Positions 1 to 12,226 are shown, numbered from the stretch's first letter. The stretch is 64,000 bases of DNA from Effrenium voratum (GCA_963377175.1 CAUJNA010002890.1:1558010-1622009); one strand, 5' to 3'. The notes: generated by a model not told the origin, from the letters alone. Made by a program: numbers and translations.

Positions 1-703
1 AACACCACAATGCTTGAGAAGGGGGACTCCCTCAATCTGATCCAGAGCACCTTGAATTCGAGCCCTATGTCCAGCAGAGTAGCCTCCGATGTTGACAGCT
101 CACAGAGATGGGTTTGAATCTCACTTTTCAGCACAGATATGTCCACCGCCGGTGCTGTGTTTTGCGGTGATGCGCTTTGCGAGGTCAGTGTTCAAAGGAA
201 GCGCGAGGATACAACTTTCTATCTTGCCGGACCTCTAGACAAGAAGGGGCCCCTCCTTGGTACAGCGTGTTGGCCCCTGTTTTTGGCCAGCACATCCTGC
301 GAACATAGGTGGCCTTTTGGAAATATGTAGAGGGGCCTGGAAATGGAATAAATCCAACTAAACAGTTCCCACTATTTTGAACGGTACTAGCCTCAAAAGG
401 ACACCTCTGTTTGTGGGCGTTCCTTGGACAAATTTGTGAGTTACTAACTTAGCCGAACGTCAAAGTAGGCATGGCGAATCTTTCGATTAGCCCCTTGTGA
501 TCCTAACCCTTCTTTTCATGCTGGCCGGCAACTGAATCCCGGGATCCAAAGGAAGCCAGCCACGGCGTCCAAACTCCAACCCCCGTTTCTACACGCCCAC
601 AGGGTGTCTGTTTGGTGAGGGGTACCCTCGTTGTAGGTGGCTGGTTGCTTCTTCCGTGCGGCCCGAGCCCTTTTTGCGGCGCCGTTAACGCCCGCGCGTC
701 CAG

Positions 704-797
704 GACGCCGATTTCATCCTCGCCAACGGGGTGCAGGTCTGCAATAAGGGCACGCTGAGCGAGCAGCGCTCGAGTCTCGACGCACTCGACTTCAACG
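704..797 (+). CDS. HAD hydrolase copy 1 exon: ADFILANG segment
   Basis: The reading frame begins with GAC directly after an AG acceptor (cgtccag|GAC) and encodes the family segment ADFILANGV, then a polar stretch ending SLDALDFN. An in-frame TAA lies just upstream, so translation cannot extend left. The donor is probably AACG|GTTGCC, but this phase does not fit the next exon without a 1-2 nt adjustment. Confidence 0.78.
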
Positions 798-3700
798 GTT
801 GCCACCAGCTGCCTGGTACCTTGTTGCTACCCCCTGCCACCAGCTAACATGGAAGACAGACCCCTGTAGAAAGACGACTTTCCTCTTGGAAAGGGCCTTT
901 TTGCACTTCCATGCTAGTTGGTGGGAGGGTACTTGCACCCCCAAAGGACCGATTCCTTTTTTCTGCCTTACTTCAGTTTTGTATGGGTCATTTCGACAAA
1001 AAAGAAGGTCCATTGCAGCTCCTGGCAGTTGCCCGGTGTCTTGTTTCTACCTACTCCCTGACTTCCAACTGTTCGAAAGAAACAAATAGTGGTAAATCAA
1101 AAGCAGGACTCTTTTTGGCCAACCCACTCAGGACGTGAGTTTTACATGGTTCTTACGGCTCAAAATGGCTTCGGTGTTCTGATTGGTGTTCCTTGAAACC
1201 ACCCGCAAAAAGGAAACCAGGCTCAAAATTGGGTCCTGGATGTTGGTGCACTTGACACCTACAAAAATGGGTGTTGGGCTCCATCGCAAGGGTAGCAAAC
1301 CCAGTGCTTCCAGGCACCACTATACCTGGAGTCTCCGAGTCTGACCCTTAAAAAATGGGTCAACCCCATTATGTTGGGTAATGACCAAGCATTCTTCAAG
1401 GGTCAGAAGGAGACTCCAGGTAGTAGATGACCAGGGCAACCATGATGCAAAACCTTGAGGTAATCCCGAAGGCTTACTCTACTCTAAGCTGAACGCACTG
1501 GGCCACATGTGGGGTACTCCAAAAAACAAGATGTGCCCAGCCCGTTTCACTGAGTTGGTTCACCTTTGAGTATGATATTATTTTGGAAGAAACCCCCCCC
1601 TCACAGAAACAACAACAGCAACAGCAACACCAAGGTTCCACTCATGGAAATTCGCAAAAGACACCAGCCCCCCCAAAACAAACACCTTACGGTGCTAATG
1701 GGGGGGGAGGCGGGAAAAAAGAACACTCAACGTCTCCAGCCTCGAGCCTCGAGCCTCCCGTTTTCGCGGCTCGAGGACCTTCGAGTCGGACGCCAGCTGG
1801 GAGGTCTTCGGCAGCGTCTTGCAGCAGGCCGCGGAGCTGCAGCGCCCGCTGATCATCGCGAATCCCGCGCCGCGGCGTTTCAAGGACGCGGGAGAGGAGC
1901 GTCGCAAGCGCGGGCAACCGCGGAGCTTTATCGCTTTGAACTTGTTTGCCTGAGGGAAACCTAAGACACACTTTTCTGGGAATCGTGTTTGTTTTTTTCG
2001 CATTTCGATAGTTGTTGATGGCATTTCAAGTTGGAAACGTATACTTAGAGGGGCCCCCTTAAAACTTTACCCCACGAGACGAGAAACTCCCAAAGATGAT
2101 GCTTACAACGGGACATACCTGGCAACATATGCTTAAAGGGGCGATCGGGTACGTCAGGAAAGTGGGCAATACCATGGTGAGACAAACCACGGAAGCCATG
2201 GGTGTTGGAAGCCCGCCTCCCTAAGTGACCCTCTCGGGTGGCCAAGTTAGTATGTTGTCCGCAACCAATGTTATAGCCAGCTTACAAATCCTTTAAGTGG
2301 AGTTGACCTGGTTCTTGGTGGGTTACGAGACCCAAATATGGGGTACCAAGGGAGCTTCCTTAGATGTTTGTTGCCCAGTAGAAAGGCCCTCCCCAAACTA
2401 ACAAGCGTAACCCCACTTGGGGAGACTCAGTGGGGGTTGTATCTTATAGGTTGCGGACAACTTACTAACTTTGCCGAACACCCACGCTCCGAAACTTGTT
2501 GCAGTTTGGGGGGTACAGGGTGGCTGAATGATGTGAGGAAAACCGTAGGAAAGCCCTCCATTTTGACGTTCCCCCCCTCAAAAAAAGAGAGCAAAAGCAC
2601 ATCATATCTGTACTTGCCCAGAGCGAACCAAGCTGAAATGACCTTCGGGGCTTCCCTTTTGGGCCCCAACGGGTCAGCCTTGTGTGTTTGCGTCCTGAGA
2701 ATATTTGCGTATTCCTCCAAAACTACTGTATATTCGTGGCGAAACTAGACATGAATCATCTGAACCCGGAGTCTGCACGACCCTTTGAAAATGGGTCAAT
2801 GACCAACCCTTATTTTGGGTAACGACCCCACCATTTTTTCATTCGGGTCCGACTCGGGAGACTCCCAGGAACGAAAACAAAAGTTTCGTTGGTGGTGCAC
2901 CCCGTTTCGGCAGGCCAAGTGTCAGCCGTAGTCCACCACATCTAGAACCCTGAACCGCTATCACAAGGGTGTAATAATAATATAATACAATATTATATAT
3001 ATATACGGTACCTTTATATGTTTGATCAGGGCTCCTTGAAAGATCAAAGCATTTTGCGTCACCCTTTGAAACATGGCTGGCTGTTTCAACACCAAGATAA
3101 AGTTGGAAACCACCATTTACAAGTTGCAACGTTCAGGTGTGTATTGCATCCGGATCCCTGTTGATATGTGTCACAAACAGGGAAAACCCCCAAAATGGTT
3201 GGTTGCCTTTCGAGCTCCCTTCAAGAGGGCCTTTCGGTTGGTTCCCAGTCCTGGACTGGAACCCACAGGTACCTGAAGGCTCCTTCCGACCCGTGAAAAA
3301 TGGGTCGTTACCCCAAACAAAATGGGGTCATTGACCCATTTTTAAAGGATCAGACGGAGACTCCAGGTATATGTTTTTCAAGATCCCAGGCTCAGCGTGT
3401 TTTTTTCCTTGGATGTTCGTTGCCAAGCTCAAGTAGGCTTTCTCGCCGTTACAACTAGGGCAACTGGTTGGTTGGTCCTCTTTCACCCTGCTTTTTTGGT
3501 TTAGGCCCCACTACCCTGACGGTGTCAAAACAAAACATCCAGGTCCAGCAAATCAGGATTGCAGACAGTGCTTGAACAGTTGCTGTGTTTCTTCAGGGTC
3601 CCAGTATTCGCATTCTTAGGAAATATCTGCACAGGTGCCCTTAAGAGGGTCTGGCTGTTTCCCTTAAGAGGGTCCCAGGGTCCTTTTTTTTAATACCAGT

Positions 3701-6700
3701 GTGGTTACGTAGTGTTTTTTCATCTACCAGTGTGGACTCGAGTGGATCTACCTAGAGTCTCCATGACCCTTAAAAAATGGGGTCATTACCTAAATTAATG
3801 GAGTCACGGACCTGTTTTTAAAGCGTCAGACGGAGACTCCAGGTACTTGTGAGGTGACTTTCATGATAATCCGTTCGTCCTAATACACGCGGACCCCCCC
3901 TCATAATCAATACTCTCTGAGAGACACAACATGGAGACTCTAGGTACTTATGGCTCAAAAAATTGAAATCCCCCAAAAACACCCCTACCTTAGCTCTTCT
4001 TAGGACTGCGTCGTTCATCGGGCGGATGGCACGGCCTTCAATTGCCCCGGCTGCTTTGCCAAGAAGTACACAGCCTTCGGGGGCAGTCGCCTCTTCGTCT
4101 TCGGCAAGCCAGGCCGTGGCTTGCCCCTGGTAACAAGTTTTCATCGCGCTGTGTTTTTTGTGTGGGTGCTTTCTTTTTCTTCAGGCAATCCCAAGCAACA
4201 CGTATCGGATTTGTTTTTTTTTTTGTGGGCAGGCAAAACCAAGTAATACATCTTTCAGTATCTGTTTCAGGTAATCCTTCTTCCAGCATCAAGTTTTTCA
4301 GATTTGTTGTTTTGTGGGTGCATTTTGTTTTTAGGGAATTCATATTTGGTGGTTGGGACTGGCGGTTTGGGGGTTTGAAATCCAGCTCCTCAAATGAAGC
4401 TCCATTTTAAAAAGAAGTTACCGGAGAATTTAAGTAGAATCCCTGCTTGCTGTTAATATGGTGTGGCCCCTCGTGGTGATCAGGACCAGGGAAGACGCCG
4501 CAATTAATAGTACTGGTTCTACTTAGGTCCGGAGACAACATTTCAGAAATTGGCAGATTGTTTTTGTGCCGTTTGTTTTTGGAGTTGGTGCCAAGCACTT
4601 GAAGACTTGGACGAGCGAAACCCTATTCTAAGACAAACCCGAGTCAGTTAGTTCGATAGTTGCTCAGCCGGTTAGCTAGTTATACTTCGTTAGTTAGCTA
4701 ATCAGTTAGTCAGCTAGTTAGTTAGTTGGTTGTTTAGTTGGTGAGTTAGTTAGTTTGTTGGTTAGTTTGCTAGCAGTTCGTCAGCTAGGTAGTTAGTCAA
4801 TTACTCACTTGTTTGCTTACTTTCGTGCTTGTGTGCTCACTGCCTGATTGACGGACGGACGGACGGACCGACGGACCGACCGACTTACTGACTGACTGGC
4901 TGACTGGCTGACTTGCTTAGTGGTTTCTTAGGACTTAAATACTTATTTACGTACATTGTTATTCTTTAGTTTGTGTGTATTTGGCTTGTTGTTTGCATCG
5001 TGCGTGGCGGGATTTCCTTATAACTTCTGTTTGGGGTTTTGGCTGCATACCAACCCTGGCAAATGTGCTGATATCTATCACGCCTAGTGGGTAAAAGGTT
5101 GGCCTGGGGTACAACCCACAAACTAGATTAAACTCTACTTAGGAGACTTGTAAGCGGGTTGTAGGTTGAAGTTGCTCGCAACTTACCAACTTGGGCCGAA
5201 CACTCACGTGGCTGCAAAGAACTCGTGCCTTTGTTCCCTCAAAATTGGGCCCCCCCGAAGGAGTTTCCTCTACACCTTCTGGTGTTTCTGGTGTTTTTGT
5301 TTGATTTCTTCCATGACTAGGTCCCCCAGTAGTACCCTATTACCCGTTTTTTGGGGAAGGGTTCCCCTACTAAAATAGACCACAGAAAAAAACATCGGGT
5401 ACCCTTATTCTAACCTCTGAAACCTGGAGGACCATCCGATGTTCCTTTTCTGGGGAGTCCATCCGAGGCGATATTTTTCGAGAAGCCGCCGCCGCGCTGA
5501 AAACTGCGGGGGCCAAGCATATCTGTCATGTCGGCGATTCTCTTGTCCACGATGCCGCTGGGACTGACTTCCAGGGCGGGGCTAAACACGTTTAAACACA
5601 AACAGGTTTAAACAGAAACACGTTTAAACAAGTTTGTGCAATCGCATATCTGTCATGTGACTTCATTTCCTCGACGACCCAGCGCTGGGGGCATTTCCTT
5701 CCATTTGCTGACATACATCTGGCCTGGTTCAAAACCAATGGTACCATTTTGCGATAGGTGCACCACGCATTTTAGTCTATTTTAGTGGGGATTGGGATGT
5801 TCACTGGGGGTACGGTGTTTTGACCCATGGCCATATTGTTGATTTTTCTGTGTTGATTTAACGGGAATCTATCACTACTGGAAATATTGATTTATTCTAT
5901 GGGGCTAAAGCAAATGGAAGTGTCCCCCTTTTTCTTGCAAGTTCTCAGATAAAGCAACGGTCTTGGTAACCAATGGATTCCCTTGAAAGGAAACAAGGAA
6001 TCAGACCGCTCTGCCCCATTTGTTGGGGTGGCTTTCCTTTTGCTTGTCCTTTAAAGTCACCAAGCAGGGAGTAGTCTCAAACAAAAAACACACCCAACTA
6101 CCTGTTAGGAGAGTTCTTAGGACCGAGTTCTTGGCGTCGTTGGCTGGTTTTTGACCTCGTGGGAGCTGGTTCTGTGATTTTCGTTTCTCAGACCTGGCCC
6201 CCCCTTCCATCAACCAGCCGCAAACGGGATCTTGGCCATGGTTGAGAAAGCAGTTGTTGGGCTGGTTGTCGACCCTCGGTTTTTGTGTGGCCAACTACCA
6301 CCTGTTTGTGAGTCAAAGGAAGGAACACCTGGGTCCGTACTGTGGACGAAATCCATTTCGCACCAGTTGAAACCATGGTTGAAACCAACACGTTGGTTTT
6401 TGCGTTGGGGAATCGAATTGTTTCGTTGGGTTTCGAACGGTGGTGCGAAATGGATTTTGCAACCATCTACAGTAGGTGTCCCGAGGTTAGTTTGGTCAGA
6501 ACTAGATGGGCTCCAAATTGGTAAAAGCCACTATTTTGCGGCGTGCCCCAAAAGAAAGACACCCCAAATAGACGGGTTCCACTGCTTTTATTAATTGGTT
6601 TTATGCCCCCCCAATTACCCGGGAAAACTATCAATGTCTCACCAAAATACGCCTATGAAACCCGGTTGGGGTGTCCAGGTTGCCCTTGGACAGGTTGGGC

Positions 6701-9556
6701 TCTTGATCAGGTGGGCGGTGCAGCAGCCGCAGGCTTCGATTCAGTGCTCGCCCCTTGCCGTGAAAAGGAGCCGACGGGCCGACGGCGACCGTGAGGGTCT
6801 CTCGGTGTAAATCCCAGTCCTTTCAGTTCCAACTATAGGTAGCCACTTAAAGGGGCAGGGTACATCTGTTAGGTGGGTAATAATCATAGTTCTAACCCAC
6901 TTGCCACGGTTATAAGTCCCCTAAGTTGGTTATAACCCTTACTAACCGCTTACCTGCTGAGTTACCCGATCGCTCCTTGAAGCAGGGATCCTTCTCTCTA
7001 GATCCTCCTGGTTTCTTGGTGGTTACCTATAGTTGTACCTGGAAGCACTGGGCCACAGTTTCATGGCGTTTTGGGTGTCGACAGATTCAACGCAAATCCG
7101 CAAATTTGAGGTACGCAGGAACAAAGTTCTGGAGGTTGGTTCCGACGTACCAAGACCATCAGCTGAAACCGAGACCTTTTGGTGGCAAGATGTGATTTGT
7201 AGGAACATGGAGGTTGATCAAAAGGTCCTTTAGTGTTGGGGCCAAAAGAAATATTGATCAACCAGGGTTCAACCCCATGAAAAGAATGGCCTTGGGACCC
7301 AATTTAGATGACCATCCTCGGGCCAAAAACAAAACTGAAGGTTGTATTACAGAGGTCGTTAGGTTGACTGTTCCTGGAAAAAAACAAAGTCAGAAATTGG
7401 TTGGTGATTTCCTTTACCCCACCACTTGGGGGTGACGTTGATCATGGTAAAGTACTGAGGCCGGAAGAACCCCCCCGTGGTTTTGTGTTTTGAATCTTAT
7501 CCGACCTGTTGATTCTTTGCCATTTTGGGTGGAGCCCTGTTTTTGATTATTGCAGATCCACGATCACGAGCGCTGGCTAAACTGGTGAAGTCGCAAAGTG
7601 TATTATTTTTTCCCCAGCCCTTTTCGTTGCATCGGGCCACAAGAATCGATTCAGGCACAAGGGCCTTCCGAAGGCCAATCCCTTCTGGAGATTCAGCCTC
7701 GTTGGATTGGAGGGCCCTCTCTGACGGCTAGTGCATTCACACCCTTGCGTTTCCTTTTGTGCTGCTTTCAGTTTGAAATCGACCTGAAATAGAGGGAGGA
7801 ACCATTTTACATTTTGCCAGGAACTGAAAGTGAAGCCAACAATATAATTTACCCTCCCACACGGAAGTGCACAAACCCGCTTTGCAAGGGGAAAGTAGTC
7901 TTTCTGCAGGGGTCTGTGCACTTCCATGTTAGTTAGTCAGTGGGCGGGTACATTCTGTAACTGGGCCTAGCTCTAGCCATGCAACCCGCTGGTCGGTTGG
8001 GTTTCCAGTGGATAAGCTACAGGCGCCCCAAACCGTCCATTTACCGGTCCATTTGAGCAGGTTCCACTTTTTCTCGGGTGCAGTACGGCAGAGGGGTTTG
8101 TCTTTTTTTGTTGGGGTGGGTCCCCATTTTTGAAGGGACACCAACGGGAAAGCCACCATTTTGGGGTCCCTTTAAAGAAGACACTCATATATGACCATGG
8201 AACCACCGCAAAAGTAGTTGGTGGATATGAAGCCCCAAATGATGTCTACCAGAGGGTCCGGGCCCTGTTGCAATTCATGTTTATATGTGGCTGTGGGTCA
8301 AAACAAATGGGATCCCATTTTGGTTGGTAGGTGAATTCACCACCCATTTTAGAACGTATTTTAGTGGGGATTGGGATGTTCTCTGGGGGTACGGGCTTTT
8401 GACCCATGGCCATGTATCTTGAGAGCCAAGTTAGTACTTTGATGTCCGGCCAAATCATTAAGTCATGAGCCACCTGGATTATAACCCACCAATAGCAAGG
8501 TTCACTCTAGGGGACTTATAAGCAGGGTGTAACTTAGGATACACGCAGCTTGCTATGTTCCACTTGCTTAAGAATATGTTTTCATTTTGGGCTTAAAGGG
8601 AATCTATCACTGCTGTTTATATCTTTTTGTCCAGGGGGCTTAACCAAATGGAAGTCTTGGCCGACCGAAGTAGAATCCCCCGTCTCGGGGTTCGACTCAG
8701 TCAGGTCAAAGGGGGCATCCACGCGGCGGAGCTGCAGCAACACTCGATCTCCGAGCACCTCGCTGGGGATATCCCCGTGTCTTTTTACCCAAACCCTACC
8801 AGTGCTTCCAGGCGTTTCGCCACTATAGGAAACCCTTCAGGATCCTTTACCTCTAGGTCATGGTTTTCCTTGGTTACCTACTATACTTAGTGGTAACTGG
8901 AAGTTTACCTCGTGGCTGTCCCTGATTACCTACAATAGTGGTCACTGCAAGCGCTGGGCTAGGGTTCAACCTCCCATTTTAAAAATGGTTGACCCAATTT
9001 AGATGAAACTGGCGGTTATATTCACACAACCAGTTGCTTGGGCTTGAATCCAATTGCTGCCTGGCGTAGAGTTTGTCCTGCCACAGTATGATCCCATAAA
9101 GCGCAGGTATTAAAATAGGGAATCCCATTGTGAAGCCAACCAAAACGGGTCTCCGTCTCCCCGCAAAGAAACAGTGACACCCATCTTAGCCCTAGGTCCT
9201 AGAGTTTCATTGTGCTCAGAGTTATGTCATCATGCCATGCTCAGAGTTTCACCCATCCCAACTTGCCCAATTGGTGCAAAGTGCGCCGCAAAATAATGGC
9301 AACTTACTTCAAACTGGATAATTAGTCCCACACAAAAGCAAAAGAGGAAGAACCCTAAGGCATCCCGCTTCCATGAGCATGCTGCTAAACCAACCATACT
9401 CAACCACAACACTGGTAAACTATGGTAAACTGGAGCATCGGTTTCCTTGTTCCCACGCATGTTTTCTGCGGACCATGTTTTTCCCGCGAGCCCAGGTTAT
9501 GCGTCCGCAAGGCGGTTCCGATGCCCAACTTTTCGGTGCCCCGTTTCCGCTGGTAG
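704..9556 (+). CDS. HAD subclass IIA hydrolase, copy 1 (3' seven exons)
   Basis: This is the C-terminal two thirds of a predicted Mg-dependent HAD phosphatase of the NagD/TIGR01459 type; the physiological substrate is unknown. The exons are 704-797, 1776-1884, 4004-4112, 5468-5574, 6711-6749, 8705-8776 and 9496-9556. Family landmarks appear in order: ADFILANG, LIIANP, FVFGKPG (motif III lysine), HVGDSLVHD (motif IV), GGIHAAEL, and a C-terminus ending PRFRW before TAG. These motifs are visible in the translation; assignment to the family rests on their order and spacing. The 5' exons (motifs I and II) would lie before position 1. All seven exons recur unchanged at +25,016. The joins at 797/1776 and 8776/9496 are uncertain by a few nucleotides or a missing micro-exon. 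Confidence 0.82.
1776..1884 (+). CDS. HAD hydrolase copy 1 exon: ANP segment
   Basis: Encodes FESDASWEVFGSVLQQ followed by LIIANPAPRRFK. The ANP tripeptide sits where subclass IIA proteins have the conserved CANPD strand. The exon ends AAG|GACGCG, a GA donor, and joins in phase 0 to the exon at 4004, which also begins GAC after AG. The acceptor is probably the AG at 1774-1775. Confidence 0.82.
1885..4003 (+). other. Intron (GA-AG) rich in short inverted-repeat elements
   Basis: A 2.1-kb intron with no coding signal. It contains three copies of the CCTGGAGTCTCC element (2765-2869, 3272-3367, 3751-3843), a copy of the GGTTATAACC palindromic family near 2220-2330, and an AT dinucleotide tract near 2975-3006. 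The same intron recurs at 26,901-29,019. Confidence 0.7.
4004..4112 (+). CDS. HAD hydrolase copy 1 exon: HRADG and GKPG (motif III)
   Basis: Encodes DCVVHRADGTAFNCPG and then LFVFGKPG. The lysine of GKPG is the expected HAD motif III residue that stabilises the phospho-aspartate. The acceptor is cttag|GAC. The donor is CCAG|GCCGTG (GC donor), leaving one base that is completed by GC at the start of the next exon. The three Cys (CVV, NCPGC) are unusual in this position but could be ordinary variation. Confidence 0.87.
4638..4916. repeat. Degenerate GTTA / GACG tetranucleotide tract
   Basis: GTTA/GCTA/GTTG repeats pass into GACGGACGGACC and then GACTGACTGGCT. The same tract is at 29,654-29,932. 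Confidence 0.9.
5468..5574 (+). CDS. HAD hydrolase copy 1 exon: GDSLVHD (motif IV)
   Basis: Encodes DIFREAAAALKTAG and then AKHICHVGDSLVHDAAG. The G-D-S-x-x-x-D pattern is HAD motif IV, whose acidic residues hold the catalytic Mg ion. The acceptor is ccgag|GC and the phase matches the preceding exon exactly. The 111-bp inverted-repeat element at 5317-5433 ends about 35 bp upstream, and three GTTTAAAC palindromes follow the exon. Confidence 0.9.
5588..5631. repeat. Three GTTTAAAC palindromes
   Basis: Perfect 8-bp palindromes at 5,590, 5,606 and 5,622, spaced 16 bp, right after the motif IV exon (duplicate 30,604-30,647). Confidence 0.85.
6711..6749 (+). CDS. HAD hydrolase copy 1 micro-exon: AAAAGFDSVL
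   Basis: A 39-bp phase-0 exon after gatcag|GT that encodes VGGAAAAGFDSVL, the expected strand-turn between motif IV and the GGIHA segment. The donor is CTC|GCCCCT (GC). The choice of acceptor is inferred from phase and family spacing. Confidence 0.75.
8705..8776 (+). CDS. HAD hydrolase copy 1 exon: GGIHAAEL
   Basis: Begins after gtcag|GTC and encodes VKGGIHAAELQQHS, a hallmark segment of this HAD IIA group, then EHLAGDIP. The donor is probably CCC|GTGTC. An inverted-repeat element of the CTTCCATTTGCT family ends about 50 bp upstream (8558-8654). Confidence 0.85.
9496..9556 (+). CDS. HAD hydrolase copy 1 terminal exon and stop
   Basis: After gcccag, one base completes a codon and the frame reads VRKAVPMPNFSVPRFRW then TAG. 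A C-terminus of Pro-x-(aromatic)...(Leu/Phe)-Arg-Trp is typical of this HAD group, which is why this frame was preferred over the longer one starting VMRPQGG. The phase does not match a CCC|GT donor at 8776, so a micro-exon or a different donor may lie between. Confidence 0.7.
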
Positions 9557-10044
9557 CGCGCCTCTCGAGTCCGGCTCGCCGCGTGGAATCGTCGAATCGC
9601 TTCGTCAGGCCGGGTTCGGTCAGACCGGTCAGATCTCCGGTGCCATCCACTCAGGCAGTGAGACATGAATTTTGGGTCTTCCTGGTTATATTTTTGTTTT
9701 GCACTACCAAGAAAGAATGATACCAGTTTGTCCGAACCGCCACTGGAGGTCTGCGGAACCCTGGGCCGGGTCCCGATTCCCCGATCCTTTTTGCCCGGGT
9801 TCCGTCGGTCTTTCCTGGCGCCTTTCCTAGAGCCCAGAACAAGCGGCACGGTGTTGGGCGCAAAAATATTCACAGCGTGTTGCTTTCACATCTCGCTCCC
9901 CGCCATCCAGTTCCTTAGATGTTTAGTTGTTTGGTGTTTAGTGGTAGTTGGACGTGGTCCTAGTGGTAGTTTCCAGTTAAACTTGTAGCAGGGGATCTGA
10001 GGGCAGCCCAGACATCACGCTCAGAGCTTGTTGGGGAACACAAG

Positions 10045-10188
10045 AGGCGTCAGTTTTTTGCAGAACTGGGCCCGGCCTTTGACCACTTCACTCGAACTCG
10101 GCGCGTTAAGAGGGCGCTGGGTCTCGGTCCGGACGCACGTCCGGGTCTCCAAACTTCGGAAACAAGAAAGAGATGCAGCGCCAGACGG
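10045..10188 (+). CDS. Candidate exon, unidentified (basic N-terminal-like segment)
   Basis: An open, GC-rich frame that starts after acaag and encodes RRQFFAELGPAFDHF followed by an Arg-rich stretch (RTRRVKRALGLGPDAR). Composition and codon choice resemble the HAD exons rather than the flanks. It could be a 5' exon of the next tandem HAD gene or of an unrelated gene. Its exact copy lies at 35,061-35,204. Splice ends are not fixed. Confidence 0.35.
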
Positions 10189-11678
10189 GTTCTCTCCCGA
10201 AGTGGAACTCAATCAATTTCCCTCCTCACTCCCTGAGTTTCTGGACTTTCGATTGGAAGGCAAAAATATATTCGCACTTTTTCTGGCAAACAGTGGGACG
10301 ATTGGGTTTTTCTGCGGCCCTGCTCCAACCATAAGGGGAACCCATCAACAGATAACTGTCATATACCCAGGCACCTGCGGACGGCTCTTGGGATAGGGTC
10401 ACGTCTTTGCCAAGCAGGCGCCTTGTACTATGTGCATGTTTATTCGGCGACTCCCCCCCTGCAAAAGCACGAGGAGCAATATGTAGTTGTCCCTTCGGTT
10501 TTCCTTTACAACCACTGACGGGCTCTTTGGTACCTCCGAATGATATACGTTCACCGTCAAAATCGAGGCTGTTGGAGTTCCAAGAAAGGGCTTGAAGCGC
10601 AGAGTCGGCTTGTGGGGTGCCACACAATCAAATCAAATCATGATCATGCAGGCGAACGGTTCAGCCTCCGCCACCCTGCCCCGCAGGGAATTGAGACAAC
10701 GTGGGATGGGGCGGGGTGGGGGTTGGTGGGGTGGGGTGGGGTGGGGTAGGTGGGTGGTATGTTTCGCGGAGCCAAAGGAAGTGCGAGCGCACTGTTCATG
10801 TCGCATGGATTGTCCAGGAGCAACGTCAACCAACACCTATTTCATGTCCCGGTAGGGGAGTGTCAAACCGTGAGGATTTCAAAATACACCCTTAGACGGT
10901 TTGACTTGTTCAGGTCAATAATTTCATGTTTCTGTAGAGATGGCTCTCACCCACTTCCTTTCTTCTTTTTTTTCGTGGCGGAGTTTAGAGGAGTTTGTGT
11001 CATATCCCGCAAACAGCTTATGTATATATATATATAGCTTTGATGAATGAACCACCAGGAAATGTGGCGGATCTTTTGGACCCTGCTGGCTTCAAAACAG
11101 AGTCCGTCTCGTGAAAATTGTGGGTTGCTTCGATCCGATCCAGCTGTTTCGGATCAAGCAAAAAAGCTGCACGCCCCGGGCAAATTCATGGAGTTGAGCC
11201 AAGCTCCAGCGAGTTCAGTTTCCAGCCAAGAGAGAGAAGACCAATCAACGCCCTTTTATGTCCCCGTTCAATCCCCCGCAAAAAAGAGGATGCCCTCAAG
11301 ACACACGTGCGCACACACACCCACATACAGTACATTTCGCACCAGCAAACGGCAGTCTCAACTCAAGGCTTTTCTTGGCACATCGAGCTCCAGATCAACG
11401 CATCGCGCTCGCTCCCGTGCTTGGGGTGTTGACTTGCCAACCCTTATTTGCGTAAGGCTTTTTTACTGTGTGTGTGTGCTTCTTGAGGATACCAGGCGTA
11501 TTTTGTTTTAAAGGGACATCACAGAAGGACACAATTATAAAATGTGTCCCCCATTTTTAGAAAAACTTATGCATCATTAGGACATCACAGAAGGAAAGCA
11601 AGCCATTTTTTAAGAAACACCCATACCCTCTTGTCGCGGGAAGCCGCTCCGGGAGCACTGACGACAGCACCTGACGCC

Positions 11679-11740
11679 ATGGGGCAGGAAGTGTCGCAGC
11701 TGCGTCGGGGGTCGCAGATGTCTTTGCCGGTTAGTCCATC
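11679..11740 (+). CDS. Candidate start exon, MGQEVSQLRRG
   Basis: An ATG at 11,679 opens a short GC-rich frame, MGQEVSQLRRGSQMSLP, in a small GC island flanked by AT-richer sequence. This could be a first exon, but no downstream partner could be phased to it. The duplicate is at 36,695. Confidence 0.22.
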
Positions 11741-12210
11741 TACATACGGGCATGGGTCAAATTAAACCACCAGGGGACCGCAGGTTTTAGTCCTGGATTC
11801 CATTTATGGGCACCTATTTTTGACCCACTGCCATGTACCACTATAGTAGGCAACGATGGCTTTTTTCTTACCTCCAGGTTACACATGTCCCTTGGTAAAT
11901 TTACCTACTATACTGGAAGCACTGGGTTTGCATGGCAACTATATACTATCCAGAGTCCAGAGGGTGCCAACTGGTCATCAAAGGACACGGAGTTGGTTGG
12001 GCATTTTCTTTTGCGGGCGGGATTTATCACTTTTGGAGGGGAACACCCCCTATGTTGAAAAAGAACGGTTCACCCTATAGAACAAAGTGGGTTTGGTTTG
12101 AGTCTCGGTGCTGGAGGGACCGGTTCTTAGGGTAGTTCTTCGCTGTGAATTCCTGTTCTCCCTACACAAGGGGCACTTCTTGGAGTCTCCGCCTTTCACA
12201 CTTCTTAGCT

Positions 12211-12226
12211 TCGGTAGCCATTTTGG
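12211..12226 (+). promoter_or_regulatory. Dinoflagellate spliced-leader-like relic
   Basis: TCGGTAGCCATTTTGG matches the first 16 nt of the 22-nt dinoflagellate spliced leader at 15 positions (one C to G change); the last six do not match. Relic leaders arise in dinoflagellate genomes when trans-spliced mRNAs are reverse-transcribed and reinserted. No processed gene could be recognised just downstream. The same sequence is at 37,227-37,242. Confidence 0.5.

Noticed and set aside
2045..2245. Bacterial gene interpretation of the window
   Set aside because: No long frames, no ribosome binding sites, coding only in short islands with splice-phase continuity.
9400..9873. 157-codon reverse-strand frame over the last HAD exon
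   Set aside because: It is antisense to the terminal exon, whose + strand reading matches the HAD C-terminus.
11047..11511. A 154-codon + strand frame
   Set aside because: Contains CACACA-type simple sequence and no recognisable motif; it was not strong enough to list as a gene.
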